Source: Olsenella uli
GTDB lineage: Bacteria; Actinomycetota; Coriobacteriia; Coriobacteriales; Atopobiaceae
NCBI RefSeq assembly: GCF_016900775.1
Contig: NZ_JACJKN010000001.1
Location: 1-64,000 of the forward strand
Length of the DNA: 64,000 nucleotides
Direction of reading: 5' to 3'
Position 1 is the first letter of the stretch, and every line of letters starts with the position of its first letter. The notes below the pieces were generated by a model. It made no database searches, was not told the origin of the DNA, and worked only from the letters and a program-made list of their open reading frames with translations. Below are positions 1 to 10,236 of the stretch, one piece after another. A program made the position numbers and the translations under genes.

Positions 1-19
1 AGATGTGTATAAGAGACAG
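1..19 (+). other. Tn5/Nextera transposase mosaic-end adapter (not genomic)
   Basis: The first 19 bases match the Tn5 mosaic end used in Nextera-type library preparation. Genomic sequence starts at about base 20, in the middle of the biotin carrier gene. This is residual adapter left at a contig end, so codons read across it at the start of the accB frame are artefactual. Confidence 0.95.
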
Positions 20-275
20 CGCCCCGATGGATATGTCCCACACCACGGCCGTGCGCGCGCCGATGGTGGGCGTCTTCTACGCGGCCCCCTCGCCCGGGGC
101 CGAGCCCTTCGTGCACGTGGGCTCCAAGGTCAAGAAGGGCGAGACCCTCTGCGTCATCGAGGCCATGAAGGTCATGAACGAGGTCACCGCCGAGGCCGAC
201 GGCGAGGTCGTGGACATCTGCGTGAAGGACGGCGACCTCGTCGAGTACGGCTGCTGCCTCATGAAGCTCTACTAG
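20..275 (+). CDS. accB: Biotin carboxyl carrier protein of acetyl-CoA carboxylase, C-terminal part
   Basis: This is the biotinyl domain that carries CO2 between biotin carboxylase and carboxyltransferase in malonyl-CoA synthesis. About 84 residues remain. The lipoyl/biotinyl fold is clear, with the biotinylation site EAMKVMN (Lys is modified) and the preceding APMVGVFYAAPSPGAEPFV segment typical of AccB. The N-terminal half lies outside the contig, and the in-frame sequence before base 20 is adapter. It is followed by fabZ, accC and a fused accDA on the same strand, so it belongs to a fatty-acid-synthesis operon. The gene is truncated by the contig edge, not by mutation. Confidence 0.93.
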
Positions 276-277
276 AT

Positions 278-306
278 GCCTAAAAGGGGCCCGGCCCCTT
301 TTAGGC
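278..306 (+). repeat. Perfect 13-bp hairpin between accB and fabZ
   Basis: Arms 278-290 and 294-306 are perfectly complementary around a 3-nt loop (GCCTAAAAGGGGC on the left). It starts two bases after the accB stop. No T-run follows, so it is not a classical intrinsic terminator. It may act as a processing or attenuation signal inside the operon. Confidence 0.7.
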
Positions 307-335
307 AAGTTTCGCGCGACAGGAACGGAGGGTGC

Positions 336-749
336 ATGAACAAGGAAGAGCTCAAGAACCTGCTTCCCCACCGCGAGCCGATGCTTTTGCTCGACGAGGC
401 CGAGGTCGTGGACGGGGAGGCCCACGGCAAGATTACGATCACCGGCGAGGAGTTCTTCGTCCAGGGCCACTTCCCGGGCAACCCCATCGTCCCGGGCGTG
501 ATCCAGTGCGAGATGCTCGCGCAGAACTGCTGCGTCCTTCTCGCCGACGACCTTTCGGCCAAGGGCGCCACGCCCATGTACACGAGTCTCGACAAGGTGC
601 GCTTCAAGCACCCCGTGCGCCCCGGCGATACGGTGGAGCTCACCTGCCGCATCACCAGGAGTCGCGGGCCCTTCCGCTTTGCCACGGGCGAGGCCCGCGT
701 GAACGGCGAGCTCTGCTGCCAGGCGGAGATGTCCTTCGCGCTCATGTAA
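336..749 (+). CDS. fabZ: 3-hydroxyacyl-ACP dehydratase FabZ
   Basis: FabZ dehydrates (3R)-hydroxyacyl-ACP to trans-2-enoyl-ACP in type II fatty-acid synthesis. The 137-residue hot-dog-fold protein has the usual family length. The catalytic His is His45 in GHFPGNPIVPG and the catalytic Glu is Glu59 in QCEMLAQ. The ATG at 336 is chosen because GGAGG lies 5-9 bases upstream; the in-frame sequence before it is the hairpin region. It sits between accB and accC, an arrangement known from streptococcal and related fab operons. Confidence 0.95.
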   Translation: MNKEELKNLLPHREPMLLLDEAEVVDGEAHGKITITGEEFFVQGHFPGNPIVPGVIQCEMLAQNCCVLLADDLSAKGATPMYTSLDKVRFKHPVRPGDTVELTCRITRSRGPFRFATGEARVNGELCCQAEMSFALM

Positions 750-760
750 CGACAGGCCGT

Positions 761-843
761 GCAAAAGGGGGCAGTCACTTTTGCATGGTGCGGGGCATTT
801 GAAGAGAGCGCCGCGCAAGAGCGACTGTCCCTTTTGCGCGGCG
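761..843 (+). repeat. Compound inverted-repeat element before accC
   Basis: The gap holds a 10-bp perfect inverted repeat (809-818 with 834-843, CGCCGCGCAA on the left). A longer imperfect pairing joins GCAAAAGGGGGCAGTC (761-776) to GACTGTCCCTTTTGC (823-837). The composition (runs such as AAAAGGGACAGTC) recalls REP-like palindromes mobilised by Y1/RAYT transposases in other bacteria; that link is inference. It occupies most of the fabZ-accC spacer. Confidence 0.55.
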
Positions 844-858
844 TGCCGGGAGGCGACG

Positions 859-2188
<1,330 letters not shown>

Positions 2189-2196
<8 letters not shown>

Positions 2197-3913
2197 GCGA
2201 GAGAAGAGCATCAACGCGCTCGAGGGGCCGATGACCGAGGTGTCGGCCGAGTTCCCCGAGCGCCACATCCTGGTCAAGTGCCCCGGCTGCCGCCGCGTGA
2301 TCGACCAGGAGAAGCTCGTCGAGAACCTCGACGTGTGCCCGCGCTGCGGGCGTCACCTGCGCGTCTCCGGACGCAAGCGCATGCGCATGACCGTGGACGC
2401 GGGGAGCTTCCAGGAGTGGGACCGCGAGCTGGCCGCCACGGACTTCCTCGAGTTCCCGGGCTACGAGGAGAAGCTCGCCGACGCGCGCGAGAAGTCCCAC
2501 GAGGCCGACGCCGTCGTGTGCGGCCGGGCGGAGATCGGCGGCTACGAGTGCGCGGTCTTCTTCATGAACGCCGAGTTCATGATGGGCTCGATGGGCTCGG
2601 TGGTGGGCGAGAAGATCTGCCGCACCTTCGAGCGCGCCACGGAGCTGGGGCTGCCCGTCGTGGGCTTCACCGTCTCCGGCGGCGCGCGCATGCAGGAGGG
2701 CACGACCTCGCTCATGCAGATGGCCAAGGTCTCTGCGGCCGTGCGCCGTCACTCCGAGGCGGGCCTGCTCTACCTGACCGTGCTCACCGACCCCACCACC
2801 GGCGGCGTCACCGCGAGCTTTGCCATGGAGGGCGATATCATCCTCGCCGAGCCCGGGGCGCTCGTGGCCTTTGCCGGTCCGCGCGTGATCGAGCAGACCA
2901 CGCACAAGCGCCTGCCCGCGGGCTTCCAGCGCTCCGAGTTCCTGCTCGAGCACGGCTTCTGCGACCTCATCGTGGAGCGCAAGGACATGGTGGCCACCCT
3001 GACCGAGCTCCTCGCCCTGCACGAGGGGGAGGTGCCTGCCACCGGCTCCCCGCACACGCTCTCCCACGAGGAGCCTCGCGGCAAGCGCGGCGCGCGCCCC
3101 AAGCGCGTGGAGGAGCCGACCTGCGCCTACGACATCGTCAAACTCACCCGCTCGGCGGACCGCGCGACGGCGCTCGAGCTCCTGGAGCGCGGCCTCGACG
3201 GCTTCGTGGAGCTCCACGGCGACCGCCTCTATGCCGACGACGCCGCCGTCGTGGCCGGCATCGGCTGGAAGGGCGGCCGCGTGATGACGGTCGTCGCCAT
3301 CGAGCGCGGCAACTCCACCAAGGAGCGCGTGCGCCGCAACTTTGGCATGGCGCACCCCGAGGGCTACCGCAAGGCGCTGCGCCTCATGCGCCAGGCCGAG
3401 AAGTTCGGCCGCCCCGTCGTCTGCCTCGTGGACACCTCTGGCGCCTACTGCGGCATCGGGGCCGAGGAGCGCGGCCAGGGCGAGGCCATCGCCACCAACC
3501 TCGTTGTCATGAGCGGGCTCAAGACGCCCATCGTGAGCGTCGTGGTGGGCGAGGGCGGAAGCGGCGGCGCGCTCGCGCTCGCCGTCGCCGACCGGGTGCT
3601 CATGCTCAGGAGCGCCGCGTACTCGGTGGTGAGCCCGGAGGGCTGCGCCTCGATCCTCTGGAAGGACCCCAAGCGGGCGGGCGACGCCGCGGAGGCCCTG
3701 CACATCACCGCGGAGGACCTCTCGGGCCTTGGGCTCGTGGACGGCGTCATCAACGACATCGGGCTCACCCACACCGAGATCGCCCACGACCTCGTGCGCG
3801 AGGTGGAGCTTGCCCTGGACGAGCTGGGCCAGCTCGAGGCCGGCCAGCTCGTGGGCCTTCGCTACGACAAGTTCCGCGCGATGGGAGGGGATAGGATATG
3901 CTCGCGCTCGTAA
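2189..3913 (+). CDS. accDA: Acetyl-CoA carboxylase carboxyltransferase, fused beta and alpha subunits
   Basis: It transfers the carboxyl group from biotin to acetyl-CoA. One 574-residue chain carries both halves. The AccD part (about residues 1-290) has a zinc ribbon with CPGCRR and CPRCGR and the crotonase-like GSMGSVVGEK and SGGARMQEG segments. The AccA part (about 310-574) has ELHGDR, HPEGYRKALRLM and GEGGSGGALALAVADRV. Most bacteria encode accD and accA separately, so this is a fusion. The ATG at 2189 lies inside the accC end (8-nt overlap), and its own end overlaps the DegV gene by 16 nt. Confidence 0.95.
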
Positions 3914-4722
3914 CCGACTCCACCTGCGGCCTGACCCGCGTCGAGGCCGATGAGCTGGGCGTCACCGTGCTCCCCATGACCTACTCGGTCGACGGCGTGC
4001 GCTACTCTGAGGCGCCCGTCGGCGAGAACGGCGACTACGGCTCGCTGCTCTCCGCCGGCGCCCGCGTGGAGACCGAGGCCGTCCACCCGTCCGCCTTCGA
4101 GCGCGTCTTCCGCGAGCGGCTCGCCGCGGGAGACGACGTGCTCTGCGTCACCATCTCCTCGCGCCTGTCCGGGGCGTTTCGCAGCGCGGAGGAGGCCGCC
4201 TCGTCCGTCGACCCGGACGGCGGCCACGTGGCCGTGCTCGACTCCTGGAACACCGCGGGCGCGCTCGAGTTCCTCGTCCGCCGCGCGCACGCGATCGCGG
4301 CCGCGGGCGGATCGCTCGCCGACGCCGTGGCCGAGCTCGCCGAGGCCCGGCGCGGCACGCGCATCGTCTTCAGCGTGCCCGACATGGGGGCGCTCTTCAA
4401 GAGCGGCCGGCTCGGCGCCATCCGCCGCGCCGTGGCCACCAAGCTCAACCGCTATCCCGTCATGGAGCTTGCCGAGGGCGGCATCGAGAAGTACGGCGAC
4501 GGCCGCGGCGCCCGCGGCATGGCCGCCGCGATGGTCCGCCGCGCGCCCGAGGGGAGCCGCGAGCTCGTGGTGTCCCACTTCGGGCCGCGCGGCGTCGAGG
4601 CGCGCGAGGTGTTTCTCGCCGCGCGCTCCCGCTTCCCCGAGGCCCGCGTGCGCGTGAAGGACGGCGGCCCGGTGCTCGCCAAGCACCTCGGCCTCGGCGC
4701 CGTGGGGCTTTCCTGGGCGTAG
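3898..4722 (+). CDS. DegV family fatty-acid-binding protein
   Basis: DegV/FakB-type proteins bind a fatty acid, in Firmicutes presenting it to the kinase FakA for phosphorylation. The 274-residue protein starts LALVTDSTCGL, the typical DegV strand and DST loop, and keeps the later TISSRLSGAFRSA fatty-acid contact loop. It overlaps the end of accDA by 16 nt and is the last gene of the acc operon, which fits a lipid role. No fakA lies in the window, so its partner is unknown. Confidence 0.9.
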   Translation: MLALVTDSTCGLTRVEADELGVTVLPMTYSVDGVRYSEAPVGENGDYGSLLSAGARVETEAVHPSAFERVFRERLAAGDDVLCVTISSRLSGAFRSAEEAASSVDPDGGHVAVLDSWNTAGALEFLVRRAHAIAAAGGSLADAVAELAEARRGTRIVFSVPDMGALFKSGRLGAIRRAVATKLNRYPVMELAEGGIEKYGDGRGARGMAAAMVRRAPEGSRELVVSHFGPRGVEAREVFLAARSRFPEARVRVKDGGPVLAKHLGLGAVGLSWA

Positions 4723-4810
4723 GTGCCTCCTGGGCTCGGCCGGCTGTTGCCTCGAGGCGTGCGCCGCGCCCTTCTCGCCCCGCCCTTTCGCCCCTGGCAA
4801 AACCCTCTGC

Positions 4811-4867
4811 CATTGGGTGGCGCCTTTGATGCCGGGTTCCCCGGCGCATCAAAGGTGCCACCCAATG
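4811..4867 (+). repeat. Large hairpin downstream of the acc/degV operon
   Basis: Arms 4811-4832 and 4846-4867 are complementary over 22 bp with one G-T type mismatch; the left arm begins CATTGGGTGGCGCC. It lies 89 nt after the DegV stop and could end the operon transcript, though no T-run follows. The rest of the 4723-5089 spacer holds nothing else I recognise. Confidence 0.65.
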
Positions 4868-5089
4868 CGTTGATGTGCGTGGTAGAAACAGCCCCGTTTG
4901 GGCGAGAAGAGCCCCCGCCCCGGGCCCCTGCATAAAATTCGTGCCCCAATGGCCCGCGGAACGTGGCAGAGGCGGCCATCCGTGATGACGGGAGAGCCGC
5001 AAACACCCAAAACTGCCCTTAACGTGGCGACCGGCGTGGCTGAGCCTTGCCCCCTGAGCGCCGCCTGCCGCGTGAACTCCCTGTGAAGA

Positions 5090-5111
5090 ATGGATACGCC
5101 CGGGACCGTGG
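5090..5111 (+). promoter_or_regulatory. Conserved 22-nt motif upstream of rpsL (copy 1)
   Basis: It starts ATGGATACGCCCGG and is shared with 10314-10335 (before rplC) and 12175-12196 (before rplB); copies 1 and 3 agree at 20 of 22 positions. Here it ends 4 bases before the -35 box of the rpsL promoter, a position suited to an activator site or an upstream promoter element. Its function is unknown. Confidence 0.5.
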
Positions 5112-5115
5112 CGTT

Positions 5116-5144
5116 TTGACAACAGGAGTGCGTGCGCGTAATGT
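5116..5144 (+). promoter_or_regulatory. Strong sigma-70-type promoter of the rpsL operon
   Basis: TTGACA (5116-5121), a 17-bp spacer and TAATGT (5139-5144) form a near-consensus promoter. It implies an untranslated leader of about 80 nt before the rpsL start at 5233. It is the clearest promoter in the window and fits a highly expressed ribosomal operon. Confidence 0.75.
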
Positions 5145-5232
5145 TCATCGTCGCGTCAATCCGGGGCAGAGGTGCTGCTCGGCCCTTGAATACGAGAAAA
5201 ACGGCACGTCGATAGTATAGAAGGAGAGAGCT

Positions 5233-5604
5233 TTGCCTACTATCAACCAGCTGGTCCGCAAGGGCCGCATGAGCGTCAAGGCCAAGTCCAAGAACGCCGC
5301 CCTGCAGCACAACCCCCAGAAGCGCGGCGTCTGCACCCGCGTCTTCACCACCACCCCCAAGAAGCCGAACTCCGCCCTTCGTAAGGTCGCCCGTGTGCGC
5401 CTCGTGAACGGCATCGAGGTCACCGCCTACATCCCCGGCGAGGGCCACAACCTCCAGGAGCACTCGATCGTCCTCATCCGCGGCGGCCGCGTGCGTGACC
5501 TCCCCGGTGTCCGCTACAAGATCATCCGTGGCGCCTACGACTGCGCCGCCGTGCAGAACCGCCAGAAGGCGCGCTCCCGCTACGGCACCAAGCGCCCGAA
5601 GTAG
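5233..5604 (+). CDS. rpsL: 30S ribosomal protein S12
   Basis: S12 lies at the decoding centre and controls accuracy. The 123-residue protein has the invariant [17 protein letters not shown] and [11 protein letters not shown] blocks. It starts with TTG at 5233, placed by the AAGGAGAGAG ribosome site and the [11 protein letters not shown] start. Residue 43 is the usual Lys, but residue 88 (codon CGT, 5494-5496) is Arg in GGRVRDLPG where most bacteria have Lys. Lys88Arg is an established streptomycin-resistance substitution in Mycobacterium tuberculosis. It heads the rpsL-rpsG-fusA-rpsJ unit. Confidence 0.98.
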   Translation: MPTINQLVRKGRMSVKAKSKNAALQHNPQKRGVCTRVFTTTPKKPNSALRKVARVRLVNGIEVTAYIPGEGHNLQEHSIVLIRGGRVRDLPGVRYKIIRGAYDCAAVQNRQKARSRYGTKRPK

Positions 5605-5646
5605 TGAACAGCCGCACAATCGTCATCAGAACCGAGGAGATATAAC

Positions 5647-6120
5647 ATGCCGCGTCGTGCATCCAAGAACCACCGTCGCGAGGTCCAGCCGGACGCCGTG
5701 TACAACAACCGTCTCGTGACCCAGCTCATCAACAAGGTCCTTCTCGACGGCAAGAAGGCCACCGCCGAGCGCATCGTCTACGGTGCCTTTGACATCGTGG
5801 CGAGCAAGTCCGGCGAGGACGCCCTCTCCGTCTTCAAGAAGGCCATGGACAACATCCGCCCGACCCTCGAGGTCAAGCCCAAGCGCGTCGGCGGCGCCAC
5901 CTACCAGGTGCCCATGGAGGTCAACTCCCGTCGTGCCACCACCCTCGCCATCCGCTGGATGGTCAACTTCTCCCGCGCCCGCAAGGAGAAGACCATGGCC
6001 GAGCGCCTTGCCAACGAGATCCTCGACGCCTCCAACGGCGTCGGCGCCTCTGTCAAGAAGCGCGAGGACCTCTTCAAGATGGCCGAGGCCAACCGCGCGT
6101 TCTCTCACTACCGCTTCTAA
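5647..6120 (+). CDS. rpsG: 30S ribosomal protein S7
   Basis: S7 nucleates assembly of the 16S rRNA 3' major domain and contacts the E-site tRNA. The 157-residue protein has family landmarks [23 protein letters not shown] and RAFSHYRF at the C-terminus. A GAGGAG site lies just before the ATG at 5647. It lies between rpsL and fusA in the classical str-operon order. Confidence 0.98.
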   Translation: MPRRASKNHRREVQPDAVYNNRLVTQLINKVLLDGKKATAERIVYGAFDIVASKSGEDALSVFKKAMDNIRPTLEVKPKRVGGATYQVPMEVNSRRATTLAIRWMVNFSRARKEKTMAERLANEILDASNGVGASVKKREDLFKMAEANRAFSHYRF

Positions 6121-6141
6121 GCCGATCCGAGGGAGCTACTT

Positions 6142-8238
6142 ATGGCAAAGGTTAAGTACAAGCTCGAGGACCTCCGTAACATCGGCATCATGGCGCACAT
6201 CGATGCCGGCAAGACCACCACGACGGAGCGCATCCTCTACTACACGGGCAAGACCCACAAGATCGGCGAGGTCCACGACGGCGCCGCCACTATGGACTGG
6301 ATGGTCCAGGAGCAGGAGCGCGGCGTGACCATCACCTCCGCGGCCACCACGTGCTTCTGGAAGGACCACGTCATCCAGATCATCGACACCCCGGGCCACG
6401 TGGACTTCACGTCCGAGGTCGAGCGCTGCCTGCGCGTCCTCGACGGTGCCGTGGCGGTCTTCGACGCCGTCGCCGGCGTCCAGCCGCAGTCCGAGACCGT
6501 CTGGCGTCAGGCCACCACGTACGGCGTCCCCCGCATCGCGTTCATCAACAAGTATGACCGCATCGGCGCCGACTTCTTCCACGCCATCGACACCATGAAG
6601 GACCGCCTGCACGCCAACGCCGTGGCGGCCCAGATCCCCATGGGCGCCGAGAACAACTTCTGGGGTCTCGTGGACCTGGTCACCATGACCGCCTGGGACT
6701 TCAAGGAGGACGCCAAGGGCATGATCTACCCCGAGCCCATGGACGCCATCCCCGATGAGTTCATGGACCTCGCCCAGGAGAAGCGCGAGGAGCTGCTTGA
6801 CGCCGCCTCCAACTTCTCCGACGAGATCATGGAGCTCGTGCTTGAGGAGCAGGAGATTCCCGTCGACGACCTCAAGGCGGCTCTGCGCAAGGGCGTCATC
6901 GCCGGCGAGCTCAACCTCGTCTTCGTGGGCTCCGCCTACAAGAACAAGGGCATCCAGGAGCTCCTCGACGCCGTCGTGGACTACCTGCCGAGCCCGCTTG
7001 ACGTGACCGAGATCGACGGCACCAACCTCAAGGGCGAGCCCGAGGTCCGTCACGCCGACCCCAAGGAGCCCTTCGCGGCCCTCGCGTTCAAGATCATGAC
7101 CGACCCGTACGTCGGCAAGCTCACCTACATCCGCGTGTACTCCGGCCAGGCGGAGGCGGGCTCCTACGTCTACAACTCGGTCAAGGACAACCGCGAGCGT
7201 CTCGGCCGCATCCTCGAGATGAACGCCAACGAGCGCGTCGACCGCGACAACTGCTCCGCCGGTGACATCGTCGCCTGCGTCGGCCTCAAGAACACCACCA
7301 CGGGCGAGACCCTCTGCGACGAGAAGCACCCCATCATCCTCGAGTCCATCGAATTCGCGACCCCGGTCATCTCCGTCGCCGTCGAGCCCAAGACCAAGGC
7401 CGAGCAGGACAAGATGTCCGTGGGTCTGGCCAAGCTCGCCGAGGAGGACCCCACGTTCCAGGTCCACACCGACCACGAGACCGGCCAGACCATCATCTCC
7501 GGCATGGGCGAGCTGCACCTCGAGATCATCGTCGACCGCCTGCGCCGCGAGTTCAAGGTTGACGCCAACGTCGGCAAGCCGCAGGTCGCCTACCGTGAGA
7601 CCGCCGGCAAGGCCGTTACGCACGTCGAGGGCAAGTTCGTCCGCCAGTCCGGCGGCCGCGGCCAGTACGGCCACGCCGTCATCGACATGGAGCCCAACGA
7701 GCCGGGCAAGGGCTACGAGTTCGAGAACGCCATCGTCGGTGGCGTCATCCCGAAGGAGTACATCCCGTCCGTCGACAAGGGCATCCAGGAGGCGCTCGAG
7801 AGCGGCGTCATCGCCGGCTACCCGGTCGTCGATATTAAGGTCAAGCTCGTCGACGGCTCCTACCACGAGGTCGACTCCTCCGAGGCCGCCTTCAAGATCG
7901 CTGGCTCCATGGCCATCAAGGAGGCCCTGCGCAAGTCCAGCCCGGTCCTTCTCGAGCCCGTCGAGCAGGTCGAGGTCGAGACGCCCGAGCAGTACATGGG
8001 CGACGTCATGGGCAACCTCTCCAGCCGTCGTGGCAAGATCGAGGGCATGGAGGACCGTCGCGACACCAAGGTCATCCGCGCCAAGGTGCCCCTGGGCGAG
8101 ATGTTCGGCTACGCCACGGACCTTCGCTCCCAGACGCAGGGCCGCGCGAGCTACACCATGCAGTTCGACTCGTACGAGCCCGTGCCGAAGGCCGTCCGTG
8201 ACGAGATCGTCGCCAAGAACGGCGGCAACGCTTCCTAG
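6142..8238 (+). CDS. fusA: Elongation factor G
   Basis: This GTPase drives ribosomal translocation and recycling. At 698 residues it is full length, with G1 [13 protein letters not shown]3 DTPGHVDF and G4 NKYD. The last is a slight variant of the usual NKMD that keeps the essential N-K-x-D. Domains II to V follow, including [10 protein letters not shown] and the late [12 protein letters not shown]. In most bacteria tuf comes next; here rpsJ follows 39 nt later. Confidence 0.98.
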   Translation: MAKVKYKLEDLRNIGIMAHIDAGKTTTTERILYYTGKTHKIGEVHDGAATMDWMVQEQERGVTITSAATTCFWKDHVIQIIDTPGHVDFTSEVERCLRVLDGAVAVFDAVAGVQPQSETVWRQATTYGVPRIAFINKYDRIGADFFHAIDTMKDRLHANAVAAQIPMGAENNFWGLVDLVTMTAWDFKEDAKGMIYPEPMDAIPDEFMDLAQEKREELLDAASNFSDEIMELVLEEQEIPVDDLKAALRKGVIAGELNLVFVGSAYKNKGIQELLDAVVDYLPSPLDVTEIDGTNLKGEPEVRHADPKEPFAALAFKIMTDPYVGKLTYIRVYSGQAEAGSYVYNSVKDNRERLGRILEMNANERVDRDNCSAGDIVACVGLKNTTTGETLCDEKHPIILESIEFATPVISVAVEPKTKAEQDKMSVGLAKLAEEDPTFQVHTDHETGQTIISGMGELHLEIIVDRLRREFKVDANVGKPQVAYRETAGKAVTHVEGKFVRQSGGRGQYGHAVIDMEPNEPGKGYEFENAIVGGVIPKEYIPSVDKGIQEALESGVIAGYPVVDIKVKLVDGSYHEVDSSEAAFKIAGSMAIKEALRKSSPVLLEPVEQVEVETPEQYMGDVMGNLSSRRGKIEGMEDRRDTKVIRAKVPLGEMFGYATDLRSQTQGRASYTMQFDSYEPVPKAVRDEIVAKNGGNAS

Positions 8239-8277
8239 TTAACGACCACCGAGCCCTAGCTCATTGGAGGTACCACA

Positions 8278-8586
8278 GTGTCAAGCCAGAAGATCAGGAT
8301 TCGCCTCAAGGGCTACGACCACGAGGTCGTTGATCAGTCCGCGAAGCTCATCGTCGACACCGCCCAGAAGACCGGTGCCCGCGTGTCCGGCCCCATCCCC
8401 CTGCCCACCGAGCGCAACCTCTACACGGTCATCCGCTCGCCGCACAAGGACAAGGACTCCCGCGAGCAGTTCGAGATGCGCACTCACAAGCGCCTCATCG
8501 ACATCCTCGACCCCTCGCCCTCGACGGTCGACTCGCTCATGCGCCTCGACCTTCCCGCCGGCGTTGACATCGAGATCAAGCTCTAA
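8278..8586 (+). CDS. rpsJ: 30S ribosomal protein S10
   Basis: S10 is part of the 30S head and also the NusE antitermination factor. The 102-residue protein has [18 protein letters not shown] and [15 protein letters not shown], both diagnostic. It begins with GTG at 8278 after a GGAGG site (8266-8270). It is the last gene of the str unit here and is separated from rplC by two phosphatase genes, whereas rpsJ normally heads the S10 operon directly before rplC. Confidence 0.97.
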   Translation: MSSQKIRIRLKGYDHEVVDQSAKLIVDTAQKTGARVSGPIPLPTERNLYTVIRSPHKDKDSREQFEMRTHKRLIDILDPSPSTVDSLMRLDLPAGVDIEIKL

Positions 8587-8600
8587 GGCTGTAAGCTCTT

Positions 8601-8678
8601 AGCAGTGGGGAGGCCCCGGCCTTGCAAGCGGAAGTGCACTTCGTGAAACTTCCGCTTAGCAAGGCCGGGGCCTCTGCT
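8601..8678 (+). repeat. Large hairpin after rpsJ (family A, copy 1)
   Basis: The main stem is 8611-8625 with 8659-8673 (15 bp, GGCCCCGGCC core). An inner 9-bp stem joins 8627-8635 to 8648-8656, and the 12-nt tip is GCACTTCGTGAA. It begins 25 nt after the rpsJ stop. Stem base and tip recur after rplX and, less closely, after ychF. No T-run follows, so if it ends or stabilises transcripts it does so through structure. Confidence 0.75.
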
Positions 8679-8684
8679 GTCGGT

Positions 8685-8718
8685 GCAACAGGCCCAACCG
8701 TCGGGTTGGGCCTGTTGC
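8685..8718 (+). repeat. Perfect 15-bp hairpin upstream of thrH
   Basis: Arms 8685-8699 and 8704-8718 pair perfectly around GTCG; the left arm is GCAACAGGCCCAACC. It follows the family A hairpin after 6 nt, giving a double structure between rpsJ and thrH. It is probably a transcription boundary. Confidence 0.7.
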
Positions 8719-8781
8719 CAACCTGTAATGTGGGGAAGCTACTATGGCGAGAAGGACGGTTGCTCTGAGAGGGGACTCGCC

Positions 8782-9387
8782 ATGAACATCGTGTGCCTTG
8801 ACCTTGAGGGTGTGCTCGTGCCGGAGATCTGGATCGCGTTTGCGGAGGAGTCCGGCATCCCGGAGCTGAGGCGCACCACGCGGGACGAGCCTGACTACGA
8901 CAAGCTCATGGCCTTCCGCATTGAGACGCTGCATGAGCACGGCCTGGGGCTGCCGCAGATCCAGGCCGTGATTTCGCGCATTGACCCGCTGCCCGGGGCG
9001 CGCGCGTTTCTCGACGCGCTGCGCGAGCGCACGCAGGCCGTGATTCTCTCCGACACGTTCGAGGAGTTTGCGCGCCCGCTCATGGCAAAGCTTGGCTGGC
9101 CCACGCTGCTCTGCAACTCGCTCGAGGTGTCTTCCGAGGGCGAGATTCTCCGCCATCGCATGCGCTGCGAGAACTCCAAGCTCACCACCGTGCGTGCGCT
9201 GCAGTCCTGCGGCTACGACACCATTGCCGCGGGCGACTCCTTCAATGACCTTGCCATGATTCGCGCGAGCAAGGCGGGCTTCCTTTTCCGCAGCACCCCA
9301 GCCATCCAGAAGGCCAACCCTGACCTCCCCGCGTATGAGACCTACGAGGAACTGCTCGCTGGGATCGCCGCGGTTTTGGAGGGGTAG
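8782..9387 (+). CDS. thrH: ThrH-type phosphoserine phosphatase / homoserine phosphotransferase
   Basis: ThrH proteins are HAD-superfamily enzymes that dephosphorylate phosphoserine and can transfer its phosphate to homoserine. The 201-residue protein closely follows the family start, CLDLEGVLVPEIWIAFAE, with Asp as nucleophile and Glu in place of the usual second Asp. HAD motif II is ILSDTFEEFARPLM and motif IV is AAGDSFNDLAM. The ATG at 8782 follows GAGAGGGG. Its place between rpsJ and rplC is unusual and suggests a secondary insertion into the ribosomal cluster. Confidence 0.88.
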   Translation: MNIVCLDLEGVLVPEIWIAFAEESGIPELRRTTRDEPDYDKLMAFRIETLHEHGLGLPQIQAVISRIDPLPGARAFLDALRERTQAVILSDTFEEFARPLMAKLGWPTLLCNSLEVSSEGEILRHRMRCENSKLTTVRALQSCGYDTIAAGDSFNDLAMIRASKAGFLFRSTPAIQKANPDLPAYETYEELLAGIAAVLEG

Positions 9388-9423
9388 CTGGGCCATCTCA
9401 GGCTGCCCGCATGGCTTAGGTGA

Positions 9424-9548
9424 CGTTTCTAGGTGTTTTTTGAGCGAGGGCTTGACTAGGTTAAACACTCCGTGCGATAGACTCGCAGGTAAATGGAGTG
9501 ACACGAAGAGGGTTACCTCGTGACTCCGTCAAATAACACCTAGAAACG
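9424..9548 (+). repeat. 125-bp segment bounded by 20-bp terminal inverted repeats
   Basis: 9424-9443 (CGTTTCTAGGTGTT start) and 9529-9548 are inverted repeats matching at 19 of 20 positions, with 85 bp between them. The interior holds a TTGACT (9452-9457) with a GATAGA 18 bp later, and a smaller hairpin (GGAGT with ACTCC, CACGA with TCGTG) at 9495-9527. It contains no ORF. It could be a MITE-like remnant or a structured leader; I see no target-site duplication. Confidence 0.5.
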
Positions 9549-9616
9549 GAATGTAGTTGGGGCTAATGCCGCACATGGCGCGCCGGGGTATCATATGCCC
9601 GATGAAAGGGGGCAAG

Positions 9617-10225
9617 ATGCCGACGCTCTATATCCTTCGGCATGGCCAGACCGAGTTCAACCTTCAGCATCGGGTCCAGGGTCACTGTGACTCGCCGCTC
9701 ACGCCGCTCGGCGTGGAGCAGGCGCACGCGGCGGCGCGCTGGATTGCTGATCAGGGGGTGCACTTCGATCGCATGTGCACATCGCCGCTCGGGCGGGCCG
9801 TCGCGACCCTTGAGGTTGTCCGAGAGGAGCTCAGGGTGCGCGGCGAGCGGGACCTCCCTCCCGTCGAACCGGTGGACGCCCTTATGGAGCGGAGCTACGG
9901 CCCCTTCGAGGGAGGTCCTGCCGCCGATGTGCCGGCGGAGCTGTGGGACCCCGGCGAGGCGCTTGTGCCCTTCGGCGGGGAGGGGAGCGCCGCGCTTCGC
10001 CGGCGCATCGTCGCCGCGATGACCGAGGTTGTGGATGCCCTGGGGGTACAGACGGCGCTCGCCGTCTGCCATGGCTCGGCCACGCTGCAGTTCAAGAAGG
10101 CGTGGGAGCAGCTCGCGCGCTGCCCGCAGGACGTGCCGCTCGGAAACTGCTGCGTGCTCGTCTACGAGTTCGACCGCGCTTCCGGGCAGTTTATCTGCGA
10201 GCAAATCGTGAACCAGTCCCTCTGA
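9617..10225 (+). CDS. Histidine phosphatase (phosphoglycerate mutase-like) family protein
   Basis: This is a member of the histidine phosphatase superfamily, in which a histidine is phosphorylated during catalysis. The 202-residue protein starts PTLYILRHGQTEFN, with the RHG catalytic motif, and has the second histidine in CHGSATLQF. The ATG at 9617 is preferred over 9602 because AAGGGGG lies just before it. The substrate cannot be read from sequence: it could be a cofactor-dependent mutase or a small-metabolite phosphatase. It lies alone between thrH and rplC. Confidence 0.85.
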   Translation: MPTLYILRHGQTEFNLQHRVQGHCDSPLTPLGVEQAHAAARWIADQGVHFDRMCTSPLGRAVATLEVVREELRVRGERDLPPVEPVDALMERSYGPFEGGPAADVPAELWDPGEALVPFGGEGSAALRRRIVAAMTEVVDALGVQTALAVCHGSATLQFKKAWEQLARCPQDVPLGNCCVLVYEFDRASGQFICEQIVNQSL

Positions 10226-10236
10226 TCGGATGACGG

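Noticed and set aside
781-858. N-terminal extension of accC to the upstream ATG
   Set aside because: The extra 26 residues lie in inverted-repeat DNA and are foreign to AccC; a ribosome site and the family start support 859.
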